Positions 1 to 7,846 of a stretch of 13,829 bases of DNA are shown here, piece by piece (the stretch's first letter is position 1; every line of letters starts with the position of its first letter). The position numbers and the translations under genes were made by a program. The stretch covers positions 1 through 13,829 of the forward strand of contig JADNEJ010000039.1 of the NCBI GenBank assembly GCA_016292295.1, written 5' to 3'. Source of the DNA: Candidatus Thiodictyon intracellulare. Its GTDB lineage: Bacteria; Pseudomonadota; Gammaproteobacteria; Chromatiales; Chromatiaceae. The notes under the pieces were generated by a model. It saw only the letters and a list, made by a program, of their open reading frames with translations. It did not search any database and was not told the origin of the DNA.

Positions 1-160
1 TGGAGTCGATCAGCAGGACTTCGGCGACCTGCTCTGCCGACCAGCCGCCCGCCAGCGACATGACCGCCTTGATGCGGTCGGCCTCGCGCTGGTCGCGCGT
101 AGGCCGGTGGGCGACACGCAGCTCGGCGAGTTGTTCGGTGGAGAGGGTCTAGTCGAGCAT
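1..160 (-). pseudogene. IS630-family transposase, N-terminal fragment with early stop
   Basis: Reading leftwards from the ATG at 160, the frame gives MLD, then a TAG stop at 151-149, then an open stretch to the window edge (TLSTEQLAELRV, READRIKAVMSLAGGWS, EQVAEVLLIDS). This is the helix-turn-helix N-terminus typical of IS630-family transposases, where these residues precede the DNA-binding recognition helix. The stop at codon 4 is most simply a CAG-to-TAG change (Gln). I see no alternative ATG, GTG or TTG just downstream that would rescue the start, so this copy is probably inactive. The DDE catalytic part lies outside the window. Confidence 0.65.
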
Positions 161-238
161 AGGGACAATAGTATATCGACGTCGGCCGGCCGGTTACGCT
201 AGGGTCCTGAGCGAAAATTTCAGTAATGAGACGTGTAT
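1..238 (-). mobile_element. End of an IS630-type insertion sequence (partial)
   Basis: This is the inner end of an insertion sequence whose body continues past the left edge. The terminal segment (about 188-238) has a near-identical inverted counterpart at 13780-13829, and the transposase reading frame begins 28 bases inside it, as expected for the 5' end of a compact IS. Outside the terminus the sequence reads TTA, consistent with the TA target used by IS630/Tc1-type elements. The element sits about 18 bases beyond the hupC stop codon. The family call rests on the transposase N-terminus and the TA context. The other end and the catalytic domain are not visible. Confidence 0.7.
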
Positions 239-257
239 AACGTACTAACGTACTTTC

Positions 258-950
258 TTAAGGCCGATCGTCCTTGAACATCCGCCACCCGCTGACCATG
301 GTGCTGATCAGGCTCTGCCGCGACAGGATGTCCTCGCGGATAGCGGTGTAGACATGCAGCATGACGAAGATCGAGATGACCCATATCCCCCAGTGGTGCC
401 ACATCCGTACGTCCTGGCTCTGGCCGACGAAGGGGATGACCCAGCCGAACCAGCGGTCCTGCCAGCTTCCCAATCCCGCCTGTTCCGAATAGAGGGCGAA
501 GCCGGTGAACATCATGACGATGCCGCCGACCGTGATGATGACGACCATGAACAGGTGGGCCAATGGGTTATGGCCGATGCACTTGCGCGGTTCCGGTTCC
601 AGGAAGGCGTACCAGCGCACCTCGTGCCACAGTTCGATCCAAAAGCGCCGCCGCCAGAAGGGCAGGGCGAAGAGCTGGCGCGACCAGCGGTTGCCGACCA
701 TGGCCCAATAGAGCCGGAAGATGAAGCCGACGGCGAAGACATAGGCGGCGGCGAAATGGGCGAAGCGGATATAGCCCATCAGGTAGTGATCGCTGGTGGC
801 CCCGGACAGGGTCGGCAAGGGGTTGGCGATCAGATAGCCGGTGATGGCTAGGATGGTGATGGACAGGGCATTGATCCAATGCCAGGCGCGCAGCGGGGCC
901 TCATAGACATAGACCGCTGTGCGTTTGACGGTGGGGACGGCGGTGCTCAC
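258..950 (-). CDS. hupC: Ni/Fe-hydrogenase b-type cytochrome subunit HupC/HyaC
   Basis: Membrane anchor and electron acceptor of the uptake hydrogenase. It takes electrons from the distal Fe-S cluster of HupS and passes them to the quinone pool through two b hemes. The protein has four hydrophobic segments. Candidate heme-ligand histidines, numbered from the upstream ATG at 977, are H33 (in APLRAWHWIN), H74 (IRFAHFAAAY), H194/H195 (MWHHWGIW) and H208 (VMLHVYTA), the usual HyaC pattern; E. coli HyaC is about the same length. I chose the GTG at 950 because GGAGG lies 9 bases upstream of it, whereas the ATG at 977 (nine codons earlier, 239 aa) has no ribosome binding site. It is the last gene of hupSLC, 144 bases after hupL, separated from it by a large hairpin. 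An IS end lies 18 bases past its stop, so nothing downstream (usually the maturation protease hupD) remains in place. Confidence 0.93.
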   Translation of the reverse strand: MSTAVPTVKRTAVYVYEAPLRAWHWINALSITILAITGYLIANPLPTLSGATSDHYLMGYIRFAHFAAAYVFAVGFIFRLYWAMVGNRWSRQLFALPFWRRRFWIELWHEVRWYAFLEPEPRKCIGHNPLAHLFMVVIITVGGIVMMFTGFALYSEQAGLGSWQDRWFGWVIPFVGQSQDVRMWHHWGIWVISIFVMLHVYTAIREDILSRQSLISTMVSGWRMFKDDRP

Positions 951-990
951 GGTATTTCGCCTCCGAAATAGACCCAATAGGATGGCGGTC

Positions 991-1099
991 GGTAGGGTGC
1001 GCCGTGCGCACCTTCGCGGAGTGCCATGGCCGGACGCCGGCGCCCAGATTGCGGGCGCCTGCCTCCGTGCAGTGGCCGGTGCGCGCGGCGCACCCTACC
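991..1099. repeat. Large imperfect hairpin between hupL and hupC
   Basis: Two 22-base arms (991-1012 and 1078-1099) are inverted complements with one mismatch (GGTAGGGTGCGCC... against ...GGCGCACCCTACC). The 65-base loop holds a second inverted pair around 1031-1067 (GGCGCCC at 1039-1045, GGGCGCC at 1053-1059). The right arm covers the hupL stop codon (1097-1095). As RNA this would fold into a long GC-rich stem at the hupL 3' end. It resembles dispersed REP-type hairpins more than a terminator because no T-run follows. It could protect hupSL mRNA or lower hupC expression; that role is inference. Confidence 0.7.
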
Positions 1100-2885
1100 G
1101 CACCTTGACCCGCGTCAGCTCCTCACCGGCGGGACCCATGACATGGGTCGAGCAGGCCAGGCAGGGGTCGAAGCTGTGCAGGGTGCGCAGGATCTCCAGC
1201 GGCTGATCTGGCACCGCCACCGGAGTGTTCATCAGGGCCGCCTCGAAGGCGCCGATGTTGCCCGCGGGGTCGCGCGGTGAGCCGTTCCAGGTGGTCGGGA
1301 CCACCGCCTGATAGTTCTCGATTCGCCCCTTCTTGATGACGATCCAGTGCCCGAGCGCCCCGCGCGGGGCCTCGGTGGTACCCACGCCCTTGGCCTCGCG
1401 GGGCCAGGTGTCCGGGTCCCACTTGTCGGTATTGGCGGTGCTGCTGTCTCCGGCCTTGAGGTTGGCCACCAGCTTGTCCTGGAAGTAGCGCAGCTTGTGC
1501 ACCGCCCAGGATGCCTCAAGCCCGCGGGCGACGGTACGGCCCAGGGTGGAGAAGAGCGCCGTGACGGGCAGATTGAGATCCGTCAGGACCTTCTCCACCT
1601 GCTCCTTGAACTCGGGGATGCCCTTGGCATAGCCGATTACCCAGCGCGCCAGGGGGCCGACCTCCATGGCGTGGCCGCGCCAGCGCGGGGCCTTGATCCA
1701 GGAATATTTGGCGCCCTCGTCGATGGCCTCAATCTTGCGTTTGGTGCCGACGGTGTTCGGACCCAGCCAGAAATCGGGTTCGGTGATCCCGTCCCAGGGG
1801 TGCAGGCCCTTCTGCTCATCCGGGTAGCGGTACCAGGAGTGGGCGACGAGCTCCTGGACCTGGGCGGGGTCACGCAGGTCCAGGTCGTGGACCTCCTGGA
1901 GGTTGCCGTTGATGATGGCCCCGCGGGGCAGGAGCTGGTTGGCCGCGGTGTTGTCGTTGGCCCGCTCCGGGATGTCGCCGTAGGACATTACCGACCGGCT
2001 GGAGAGCCCCTCGCCATAGGTCCAATCCTTATAGAACGAGGCGATCGCCAACAGGTCCGGGATGTAGACCTGGTCGATGAAGTCGATGGTGCGGTCGATG
2101 ATGGAGGAGACCAGGTTCAGCCGCTCCATGTTGACCGCGCCCACGGCCCCGGTGCCGTCGAGGTTGATGGCGCAGGGCACCCCGCCCACCAGCCAGTTGG
2201 GGTGGGGGTTTTTGCCGCCGTAGACAGTGTGGATCTTGACGATCTCGCGCTGGAAGTCGAGCGTCTCCAGGTAGTGTGCGACCGCCATCAGATTGGCTTC
2301 GGGCGGCAGCTTGTAGGCGGGGTTGCCCCAGTAGCCGTTCATGAAGGGGCCAAGCTGTCCGGACTCCACGAAGCGCTTGAGCCGATTCTGCACGTCCCGG
2401 AACCAGCCCGGGGACGACTGGGGCCATTTGGAGATGGACTGGGCCAGGGTTGAGGTCGCCTTGGGGTCGGCCTTGAGCGCCGAGACCACGTCCACCCAGT
2501 CCAGCGCGTGCAAGTGGTAGAAGTGCACCAAGTGGTCGTGCGACTGGAGCGTCAACTGCATGATGTTGCGGATGGTGCTGGCGTTCTCCGGGATCTGGAT
2601 GCCGAGCGCGTCCTCTACCGCGCGCACGCTGGTCAGGGCATGGGTGCCAGTGCAGACGCCGCAGATCCGCTCGGTGAAGGCCCAGGCGTCGCGCGGGTCG
2701 CGGCCCTTCAGGATCACCTCCAGCCCGCGCCACATGGTGCCGGTGGACACCGCGTTGCGGATCACATTGTTCGCGTCGAGATTGACCTCGCAGCGCATGT
2801 GGCCCTCGATGCGGGTCACCGGGTCCACCACGATCCGGGTGCCGGAGTTGTCCAGGGTGAAACCGTTGGGGGTCTCGATGCTCAT
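1095..2885 (-). CDS. hupL: Uptake [NiFe] hydrogenase large subunit
   Basis: Catalytic subunit that splits H2 at a Ni-Fe(CN)2CO centre on the periplasmic side of the membrane. Its 596 residues match the usual length. The two metal-binding motifs are present: [10 protein letters not shown] near the N-terminus (C75, C78) and DPCLACSTH at the C-terminus (C575, C578). H581 is followed by a 15-residue tail ([15 protein letters not shown]), the peptide normally removed by the HupD endopeptidase after nickel insertion, so the gene encodes an unprocessed precursor and looks intact. The N-terminal [10 protein letters not shown] motif is also typical. Its ATG overlaps the hupS stop by four bases (ATGA), with AGGTGA seven bases upstream, indicating translational coupling. 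The protein has no signal peptide of its own and is carried out with Tat-targeted HupS. Confidence 0.97.
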   Translation of the reverse strand: MSIETPNGFTLDNSGTRIVVDPVTRIEGHMRCEVNLDANNVIRNAVSTGTMWRGLEVILKGRDPRDAWAFTERICGVCTGTHALTSVRAVEDALGIQIPENASTIRNIMQLTLQSHDHLVHFYHLHALDWVDVVSALKADPKATSTLAQSISKWPQSSPGWFRDVQNRLKRFVESGQLGPFMNGYWGNPAYKLPPEANLMAVAHYLETLDFQREIVKIHTVYGGKNPHPNWLVGGVPCAINLDGTGAVGAVNMERLNLVSSIIDRTIDFIDQVYIPDLLAIASFYKDWTYGEGLSSRSVMSYGDIPERANDNTAANQLLPRGAIINGNLQEVHDLDLRDPAQVQELVAHSWYRYPDEQKGLHPWDGITEPDFWLGPNTVGTKRKIEAIDEGAKYSWIKAPRWRGHAMEVGPLARWVIGYAKGIPEFKEQVEKVLTDLNLPVTALFSTLGRTVARGLEASWAVHKLRYFQDKLVANLKAGDSSTANTDKWDPDTWPREAKGVGTTEAPRGALGHWIVIKKGRIENYQAVVPTTWNGSPRDPAGNIGAFEAALMNTPVAVPDQPLEILRTLHSFDPCLACSTHVMGPAGEELTRVKVR

Positions 2886-4024
2886 GAACGCTCACCTGTC
2901 TGATCGTTGCCCGCGGTACCCTGACCCTTGGTCTTGTCCGGCTCCTGGTCGCCGAATTGGCCCGGCTTGCGGGCGCGCTTGATGGCGGAGGCCGCCGCGT
3001 GGGCGACGACGGCCGCGCCGACGGTCCCGGCGGCGGCAAAGCCCATCCGGTCCGCGTTGAGTTCGACGCCGAAGACCCGGGTGTCGGTCACATGGTCGTA
3101 GAAGCTGCCCTTATCCCAGAAGCCATCCTCGGAGCAACCGATGCACCCGTGGCCGGACTGGATGGGGAAGGAGACCCCGTTGTTCCACCGGGTGTTGGAG
3201 CAGGCGTTGTAGGTGGTCGGTCCCTTGCAGCCCATCTTGTAGAGACAGTAGCCGCGGCGTGCGCCCTCGTCGTCCCAGCTCTCCACGAACTGGCCCGCGT
3301 CGAAGTGGCCGCGGCGGTAGCACTTGTCATGGATCCGCTGGCCGTAGAACATCTTGGGCCGGCCCTGACGGTCCAGTTCGGGGATGCGGTCGAAGGTCAG
3401 CATGAAGGTGACGACCGCGGTCATGACCTCGGCGATCGGCGGACAGCCCGGGACCTTGATGATGGGCTTGTCATGGATGACATGGTGGACTGGGACCGCC
3501 TGAGTCGGGTTGGGGTGCGCCGCCTGGACACAGCCCCAGGAGGCACAAGAGCCCCAGGAGATGATCGCCTTGCAGTCGGCGGCCGCCTCTTTGAGCTGTT
3601 CGAGAAAGGGACGCCCGGCGATGATGCAGGACATGCCGTCCTGGTTGAGCGGCGGGTTGCCCTCTACGGCCAGGATGTAGTTGCCCTTGTACTTCTGCCG
3701 GATCTCCGCGACGATCGCCTCCGCCTGGTGCCCGGAGGCGGCCATGATGGTGTCGTCGTAGTCGAGCGAGATCATGGACAGCATCACGTCTTTGACCAGG
3801 GGATGGGCGGAGCGGATGAATGACTCCGAGCAACAGGTGCACTCCAGCCCGTGGAGCCACAGCACCGGGATGCGCGGTTTGGTCTCCATGGCCTGCACCA
3901 ACTGCGCCGCGTAGGCCGGCCTCAGTCCCAGGGCCGTGGCGGTGAGGCTGCAAAACTTGAGAAAGCTGCGGCGGGTGATCCCCTGGCGTCGCATGACCTC
4001 ATAGAAGGTCTCGGTGGTCGGCAT
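2882..4024 (-). CDS. hupS: O2-tolerant-type uptake [NiFe] hydrogenase small subunit, Tat-exported
   Basis: Iron-sulfur subunit relaying electrons from HupL to HupC. Residues 17-23 (TRRSFLK) are a twin-arginine export motif. Cleavage after about A45 would give a mature chain numbered as in E. coli Hyd-1. With that offset of 45, every cluster ligand lines up: C62, C64, C65, C160, C165 and C194 (mature 17, 19, 20, 115, 120, 149) form the six-cysteine proximal site; H232, C235, C260 and C266 the distal [4Fe-4S]; C275, C294 and C297 the medial [3Fe-4S]. The extra C64 (ECTCCSESF) and C165 (GSCASWGC) are the two supernumerary cysteines that define the [4Fe-3S] cluster of O2-tolerant membrane hydrogenases; O2-sensitive enzymes have Gly there. 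A C-terminal hydrophobic helix (about 327-348) anchors it in the membrane. It is the first gene of the operon, behind a sigma-54-like promoter. Confidence 0.97.
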   Translation of the reverse strand: MPTTETFYEVMRRQGITRRSFLKFCSLTATALGLRPAYAAQLVQAMETKPRIPVLWLHGLECTCCSESFIRSAHPLVKDVMLSMISLDYDDTIMAASGHQAEAIVAEIRQKYKGNYILAVEGNPPLNQDGMSCIIAGRPFLEQLKEAAADCKAIISWGSCASWGCVQAAHPNPTQAVPVHHVIHDKPIIKVPGCPPIAEVMTAVVTFMLTFDRIPELDRQGRPKMFYGQRIHDKCYRRGHFDAGQFVESWDDEGARRGYCLYKMGCKGPTTYNACSNTRWNNGVSFPIQSGHGCIGCSEDGFWDKGSFYDHVTDTRVFGVELNADRMGFAAAGTVGAAVVAHAAASAIKRARKPGQFGDQEPDKTKGQGTAGNDQTGERS

Positions 4025-4087
4025 CGTCTACTTCCCTTGGGTGGACGCCCCGGTGTGGGGGGTCGCGTCTAGGTATGGGGATGTTTA

Positions 4088-4103
4088 AGCAAGTGCCGGG
4101 CCA
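4088..4103 (-). promoter_or_regulatory. Candidate sigma-54 (-24/-12) promoter of hupSLC
   Basis: Read on the minus strand this is TGGCCCGGCACTTGCT: GG (4102-4101), exactly ten bases, then GC (4090-4089), inside TGGC...TTGC, close to the RpoN consensus TGGCAC-N5-TTGC. Transcription would start near 4078, leaving a leader of roughly 53 bases before the hupS ATG. Uptake hydrogenase operons in several proteobacteria are transcribed by sigma-54 with a HoxA/HupR-type activator, and an IHF-like site lies 18 bases upstream. I found no TTG-N5-CAA activator site upstream. Confidence 0.6.
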
Positions 4104-4120
4104 GGCAGAGCTTAATTTAA

Positions 4121-4133
4121 AATCAGTTGGTTG
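4121..4133 (+). promoter_or_regulatory. Candidate IHF binding site upstream of hupS
   Basis: AATCAGTTGGTTG matches the IHF consensus WATCARNNNNTTR at every position, in an AT-rich patch (4111-4123) of an otherwise GC-rich region. It is centred about 49 bases upstream of the predicted hupS start point, just behind the -24/-12 element, where IHF bends DNA to bring a bound activator to sigma-54 polymerase. One exact match to a degenerate motif is suggestive only; the spacing adds weight. Confidence 0.5.
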
Positions 4134-4440
4134 CGCTCTGGCTTGCGGTCCGTCACGTGGCTGCGCCGTATAAAATTGTAGCCACTCGCTCGGGCCTGGC
4201 TGCAAACTATCTTTACATTGCGCGCGTGCTTGGTGGGTACGGCGCGAATGACACCGGTGCCGGGCCGCAGCGGCTTGCCGCGCGCCCTGTCCACCCTGCG
4301 GGGATGCGGCGCGATCGGTCCCGGCGCCCGGCCGCCGGGCCGTGCGCGTCAACACCCTGCCGACGCTGCGTGACAAGGCATCCGGCCCTGCTGTTGGGTC
4401 AAAGAAGCAACACATGTCTCCGGTGTCTCTTTTTTTTCTC
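4134..4440. other. Gene-free divergent region between hupS and the porin promoter
   Basis: No convincing gene on either strand. Open frames that cross it lack family resemblance and a ribosome binding site, and the porin frame is open here only by chance. Visible items are a CACGTG palindrome (about 4154), a GC-rich inverted pair around 4326-4341 (GCCCGGCCGCCGGGC) and a T-run at 4430-4438. Activator sites for hupSLC would be expected in this stretch, but I cannot identify one. Confidence 0.5.
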
Positions 4441-4447
4441 GATACTG

Positions 4448-4476
4448 TTGCAAGCGTCTCTCGGGTCGTCTATAGT
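4448..4476 (+). promoter_or_regulatory. Sigma-70-type promoter of the porin gene
   Basis: TTGCAA (4448-4453) and TATAGT (4471-4476) are separated by exactly 17 bases. The expected start point is near 4483, giving an untranslated leader of about 67 bases before the porin start. No other promoter of this quality is seen between here and the gene. Confidence 0.65.
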
Positions 4477-4549
4477 ACAACCCGCAAAGCACGATTGCGT
4501 GAAAGTTTATGCAGTCCTTGTTGCTGAATCCACAACAGCGGAGATCATG

Positions 4550-6523
4550 ATGAATAAGAACCTTCTCAGCCTGGCGGTCGCCGCCGGCCTGGCCGTTCCG
4601 GCAGTCGTCTCGGCCGAAGCCATCCTGTACGGCAAGCTCAACGTCTCCTTCGACTACATCGAAGTCGAACAGAACGCCAATTTCCATCGTCCCGGCCAAG
4701 CGGAACTGCGTCCGCAGTTCAACTTCGCCAATTTCAAGAGCGGCACCGTTGCTGGGTACGACACCGCGGCCGCCCTGGGGACCTACTCCGCTCAGCGCTT
4801 CCCCTCCTGCGGCTATGTGGCAGGCACGCTGGGCTACAGCGGTGACCCTAGCAATGTGCTGAATTACAATCAATGGCGCGGGATGCCGATTTACGGCTCC
4901 GCCGCCAGCACGGTCTTTATGCCGGACACCACGCAGGGAACGCAGGTCAGTCGATTCCTAGACCCGGCCGCGCAGGCCGCTTACTACAAGGCCGCGATAA
5001 CCTCCTTGAGGTCGTCTTACCCACTCAATGCCCATGGTTTGGCCCAGGCTGCCGGCGAGACGGCGCTGATGAACGGCTTCAATTACGACCCCGGCACGGT
5101 CTACAACAAGGCCAACGCTGCCGGTGTGGCTGCCTATAACGCCCGGCTCGCGCAGGGCGACACTGTTGCGCAGGCGACCACCGCGGCGGCCAACGCCTAT
5201 GATGCGGTCGCTGGAGGCGCCTGGAACGCTTATCAGGCGAACCTGACCAGGGCCCAGAATCTGGCGGTCGCAACCGTAGCGCCGCAGGCCGGCGCCTACA
5301 ACATGAACGCCTATTTCGCGGGTCAGCAGGCGAAGCTGACGAACGACCTGGCGATCGGCAACATCAACCAGGCCTTCTACAATAAAGCGACGGCGCGGCT
5401 GAGCCAGTTGCAGCGGCTCGCCACCGCGGCGGCGGTCGCCGGTGCCTATAAGCCGGGTCAGGCCTATAAGGGTTGGGGCCTGGACACGGGTAACTCCATC
5501 AACGGTCCGGCTGACCGCCTGGGCGTGAAGGGTTCCGAGGACCTGGGTAACGGACTTAAGGCCGTCTACCAGATCGAAATCGGGGTCGACATCACCAACG
5601 CCAACCGCGACACCTACCTGTACAACGGCAACCGCGGATTTTCCGGCACCAGCTTCTCGAATTCCACGACCCCCGGTTTCAGCTTCCGCAACACTTTCAT
5701 CGGGTTGGCGGGTGACTGGGGTACCTTCCTGATGGGTCGTCACGACACCCCGCTGAAGATCTCCACGGCCAAGCTGGATCTGTTCGCTGACACCCTAGCC
5801 GACAACAACGCCACCATCGGCTTCCAGGACCTGCGCGCCGACAACGTGGTTGCCTACATCTCCCCGAGCTGGAGCGGCTTCCAGATCGCCGCGGCCATAG
5901 TCCCGCAGGGCGGCGCCACCGCGCTCGGCGCGCTCGACAACAATGTCGACTCGATCGCCGGTGCCTACTCCTTGGCGGCCATCTACAAGAACGGCCCCTT
6001 CTACGGGTCCGTGGCGTACGAGTCCCTGGACAAGAGCAACTGGGACAGCCAGAACGCCGACTATATGGTCCTGTATCAGGACCGCACCGCCAAGACCGAC
6101 AGCAAGGTGCGCGTCGGCTTAGGGCTGCTGGACTGGAACGGCTTTACCCTGACGGGTATCTATGAGCAGCGCCAGAACATCCTGGGCGCCCCGACGAAGT
6201 CCAACGGCAACTTCTTCCAGGTGTCGGGCGGCTACGCCTTCGGCAACAACATGATTAAGGCCATGTGGGGCCGCGCCGATCTGGAGGATTGCGCCGATCC
6301 AAACGCGGTGGGTTTCCGCTATACCTGCCAGGCGAGTGCGCTCGGGCAGTACTTCGCGGACTCTATCCTGGTCAACAACAAGCAGAAAAATTCTTTCGCC
6401 ATCGGGTACGACTACAACTTCAGCAAGCGTACCGCGGCCTTCGTGCTCTATACCAAGGTCTCGGACAAGATCGAAAGTGCCGACTGGAGTGGCTTCTCGA
6501 TCGGCATGAACCACAGCTTCTGA
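4550..6523 (+). CDS. Gram-negative porin with a very large loop-1 insertion
   Basis: Outer-membrane beta-barrel porin of the general trimeric type. Residues 1-22 are a signal peptide (MNKNLLSLAV...VVSA, cleavage before E23). ILYGKLNVSFDYIE (25-38) is the first beta strand. DRLGVKGSEDLGNGLKAVYQ (322 onward) is the conserved strand 2/strand 3 segment, and the chain ends in a terminal Phe (GMNHSF), the BAM recognition feature. At 657 residues it is far longer than the usual 350-400. The excess is one block, about residues 45-305, at the position of extracellular loop 1; its second half (about 139-300) is Ala/Tyr/Asn/Gln-rich and looks helical. A later loop holds a cysteine pair (EDCADP...RYTCQ) that may form a disulfide. 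GGAG at 4540-4543 fits the second of two tandem ATGs (4550); the ATG at 4547 is possible. It is a single-gene unit with its own promoter and terminator. Substrate unknown. Confidence 0.9.
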   Translation: MNKNLLSLAVAAGLAVPAVVSAEAILYGKLNVSFDYIEVEQNANFHRPGQAELRPQFNFANFKSGTVAGYDTAAALGTYSAQRFPSCGYVAGTLGYSGDPSNVLNYNQWRGMPIYGSAASTVFMPDTTQGTQVSRFLDPAAQAAYYKAAITSLRSSYPLNAHGLAQAAGETALMNGFNYDPGTVYNKANAAGVAAYNARLAQGDTVAQATTAAANAYDAVAGGAWNAYQANLTRAQNLAVATVAPQAGAYNMNAYFAGQQAKLTNDLAIGNINQAFYNKATARLSQLQRLATAAAVAGAYKPGQAYKGWGLDTGNSINGPADRLGVKGSEDLGNGLKAVYQIEIGVDITNANRDTYLYNGNRGFSGTSFSNSTTPGFSFRNTFIGLAGDWGTFLMGRHDTPLKISTAKLDLFADTLADNNATIGFQDLRADNVVAYISPSWSGFQIAAAIVPQGGATALGALDNNVDSIAGAYSLAAIYKNGPFYGSVAYESLDKSNWDSQNADYMVLYQDRTAKTDSKVRVGLGLLDWNGFTLTGIYEQRQNILGAPTKSNGNFFQVSGGYAFGNNMIKAMWGRADLEDCADPNAVGFRYTCQASALGQYFADSILVNNKQKNSFAIGYDYNFSKRTAAFVLYTKVSDKIESADWSGFSIGMNHSF

Positions 6524-6565
6524 TAGCCTGAAAGCGCGCGTCCGCGCCCGGACCAGGATGTCCTG

Positions 6566-6596
6566 AAAAACGGGGCCGTTCGGCCCCGTTTTTTTT
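6566..6596 (+). terminator. Rho-independent terminator of the porin gene
   Basis: An A-run leads into CGGGGCC, a GTTC loop and GGCCCCG, followed by eight or more T residues, starting 43 bases after the porin stop. The flanking A and T runs make it symmetrical, so it could also stop leftward transcription arriving from rpiA. Confidence 0.93.
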
Positions 6597-6650
6597 GTCT
6601 GAATTTTTGGTGATTAGCGCCGAAACTCGGCCAGATTCCGCGGTCCGCTG

Positions 6651-6888
6651 ATGTCACGCCCTTTCAGGTCTAAGATCCTTAACAACAGATCACCCAGGGC
6701 GTTGCCCTGGGCTGGTATGTGCGACCCCGTTGGGGCAAACCCTCCTGGACCGACGCTTTGGTTTCGCGCGGCCGGGGGCACCTGTCATCGCCGCTGCTCT
6801 TAAGCCCCGAAGGGGCGTGACATACCAGCCCAGGGCAACGCCATGGGTGGCGCGGATGAGGATCGCCAGCCCTGAAAGGGCGTGACAT
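6651..6888. repeat. Nested inverted-repeat element (about 238 bp, MITE- or REP-like)
   Basis: Outer arms 6651-6668 and 6871-6888 are perfect 18-base inverted complements (ATGTCACGCCCTTTCAGG and its complement). Inside them, 6698-6720 and 6820-6842 are perfect 23-base inverted complements (beginning GGCGTTGCCCTGGG). Smaller hairpins (GACCCCGTTGGGGC near 6722-6735, GCCCCGAAGGGGC near 6804-6816) lie in the centre. The motif AAAGGGCGTGACAT or a variant recurs. No credible gene lies inside; short frames through it come from the repeat. It fills most of the 440-base gap between the convergent porin and rpiA. Confidence 0.85.
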
Positions 6889-6964
6889 GGCAGCATCCCG
6901 AGAAGGGGCTCAGCCTCGGTGCCAACACCGCGACGCGTAGATCCCGATACCATTCGCGGGCCGG

Positions 6965-7624
6965 TTACGCGGCCGTCAGAGTCTTTGGGCCCTGCGGGGT
7001 GCCCAGGATCAGTACATCGGCGGGCCTCAGGGCGAAGATGCCGACCGTGACCACGCCGGGGATGTTGTTGATCTGCTGCTCCAGACCCACCGGCTCCAGA
7101 ATTTCCAGGCCCTGTACGTCCAGGATCAGGTTACCGTTGTCGGTGATGAAGCCCTCGCGCCACACCGGGGTGCCGCCGGCCCGGACCAGTTGCCGCGCCA
7201 CGAAACTGCGGGCCATGGGGACTACCTCTACCGGCAGGAGGAAGCGGCCGAGCAGGTCGACCAACTTGGTCTCATCCGCGATGCAGACAAAGCGTGCGCT
7301 CGCACCCGCGACGATCTTCTCTCGGGTCAGGGCCCCGCCGCCGCCCTTGATCAACTGCAAGCGGTGGTTTGACTCATCCGCTCCGTCCACGTAAAGTTCT
7401 AGGTCTCCGACCGCATTCAGGTCGTAGACCGGGATGCCCCGTGACTTGAGGCGGGCGCTGGACGCCTCTGAACTGGACACCGTGCCGTCGATTCGGGCCT
7501 TGATGGTCGCGAGCGCGTCAATGAAGTGATTGACCGTGGAGCCGGTGCCCACGCCGATGATGCCGCCTGCGACATAGGCCAGGGCCGCGTGAGCGGCCTG
7601 TTTCTTCTGCTCGTCCTGGTTCAT
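6965..7624 (-). CDS. rpiA: Ribose-5-phosphate isomerase A
   Basis: Interconverts ribose 5-phosphate and ribulose 5-phosphate in the pentose phosphate and Calvin cycles; cytoplasmic. The 219 residues equal the length of E. coli RpiA. The phosphate-binding motif [12 protein letters not shown] is at 24-35. DGADE (80-84), with D80 and D83, and [11 protein letters not shown] (93-103), with K93 and the catalytic base E102, match E. coli D81, D84, K94 and E103 with an offset of one. Nothing is broken. The ATG at 7624 has no strong ribosome binding site, but the N-terminus aligns well with the family. It is transcribed divergently from the decayed ilvA (99 bases between starts), the arrangement also seen where ilvA and rpiA are neighbours in other gammaproteobacteria, and convergently with the porin. 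Confidence 0.97.
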   Translation of the reverse strand: MNQDEQKKQAAHAALAYVAGGIIGVGTGSTVNHFIDALATIKARIDGTVSSSEASSARLKSRGIPVYDLNAVGDLELYVDGADESNHRLQLIKGGGGALTREKIVAGASARFVCIADETKLVDLLGRFLLPVEVVPMARSFVARQLVRAGGTPVWREGFITDNGNLILDVQGLEILEPVGLEQQINNIPGVVTVGIFALRPADVLILGTPQGPKTLTAA

Positions 7625-7846
7625 GGATTGCCACGCTGAATTGGTCTATCAAGAGCGCGGTATCATAGCCGTCTTGAGAGGTGTGGGTAAAGATCTCTCA
7701 CGGAGACACACTGAGGTTTTCCAATGCCAGACAGCTACATCGAGCGCATCTTGAAGGCCCGTGTCTACGAGGTTACGCAGGAGCCCCCACTGACCTTGGC
7801 GGCGGCGCTCTCGGCCCGCCTGGGTAATCAGCTCTTGCTCAAGCGG

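Noticed and set aside
1347..2453. Long open frame on the plus strand opposite hupL (368 codons)
   Set aside because: A shadow of hupL in high-GC DNA; low-complexity Gly/Val/Asp composition, no motif and no start signal. The same applies to the plus-strand frame opposite hupS (2957-3823).
4400..4440. Possible terminator (ACACATGTCTCCGGTGTCT followed by a T-run)
   Set aside because: Only a four-base stem can be drawn; the T-run lies upstream of the porin promoter with no gene to terminate on that strand.
4127..4546. Upstream extension of the porin frame (140 codons before the signal peptide)
   Set aside because: It has no family resemblance or ribosome binding site, includes the sigma-70 promoter, and is followed by a textbook signal peptide starting at 4550.
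4958..5743. 261-codon minus-strand frame inside the porin gene
   Set aside because: Antisense shadow of the porin; no motif, and the porin frame has signal peptide, barrel strands and C-terminal Phe.
7625..7723. Divergent promoters for rpiA and ilvA
   Set aside because: TATCAT near 7660 and TTGGTC near 7641 are only 14 bases apart, and no pair with acceptable spacing was found in either direction.
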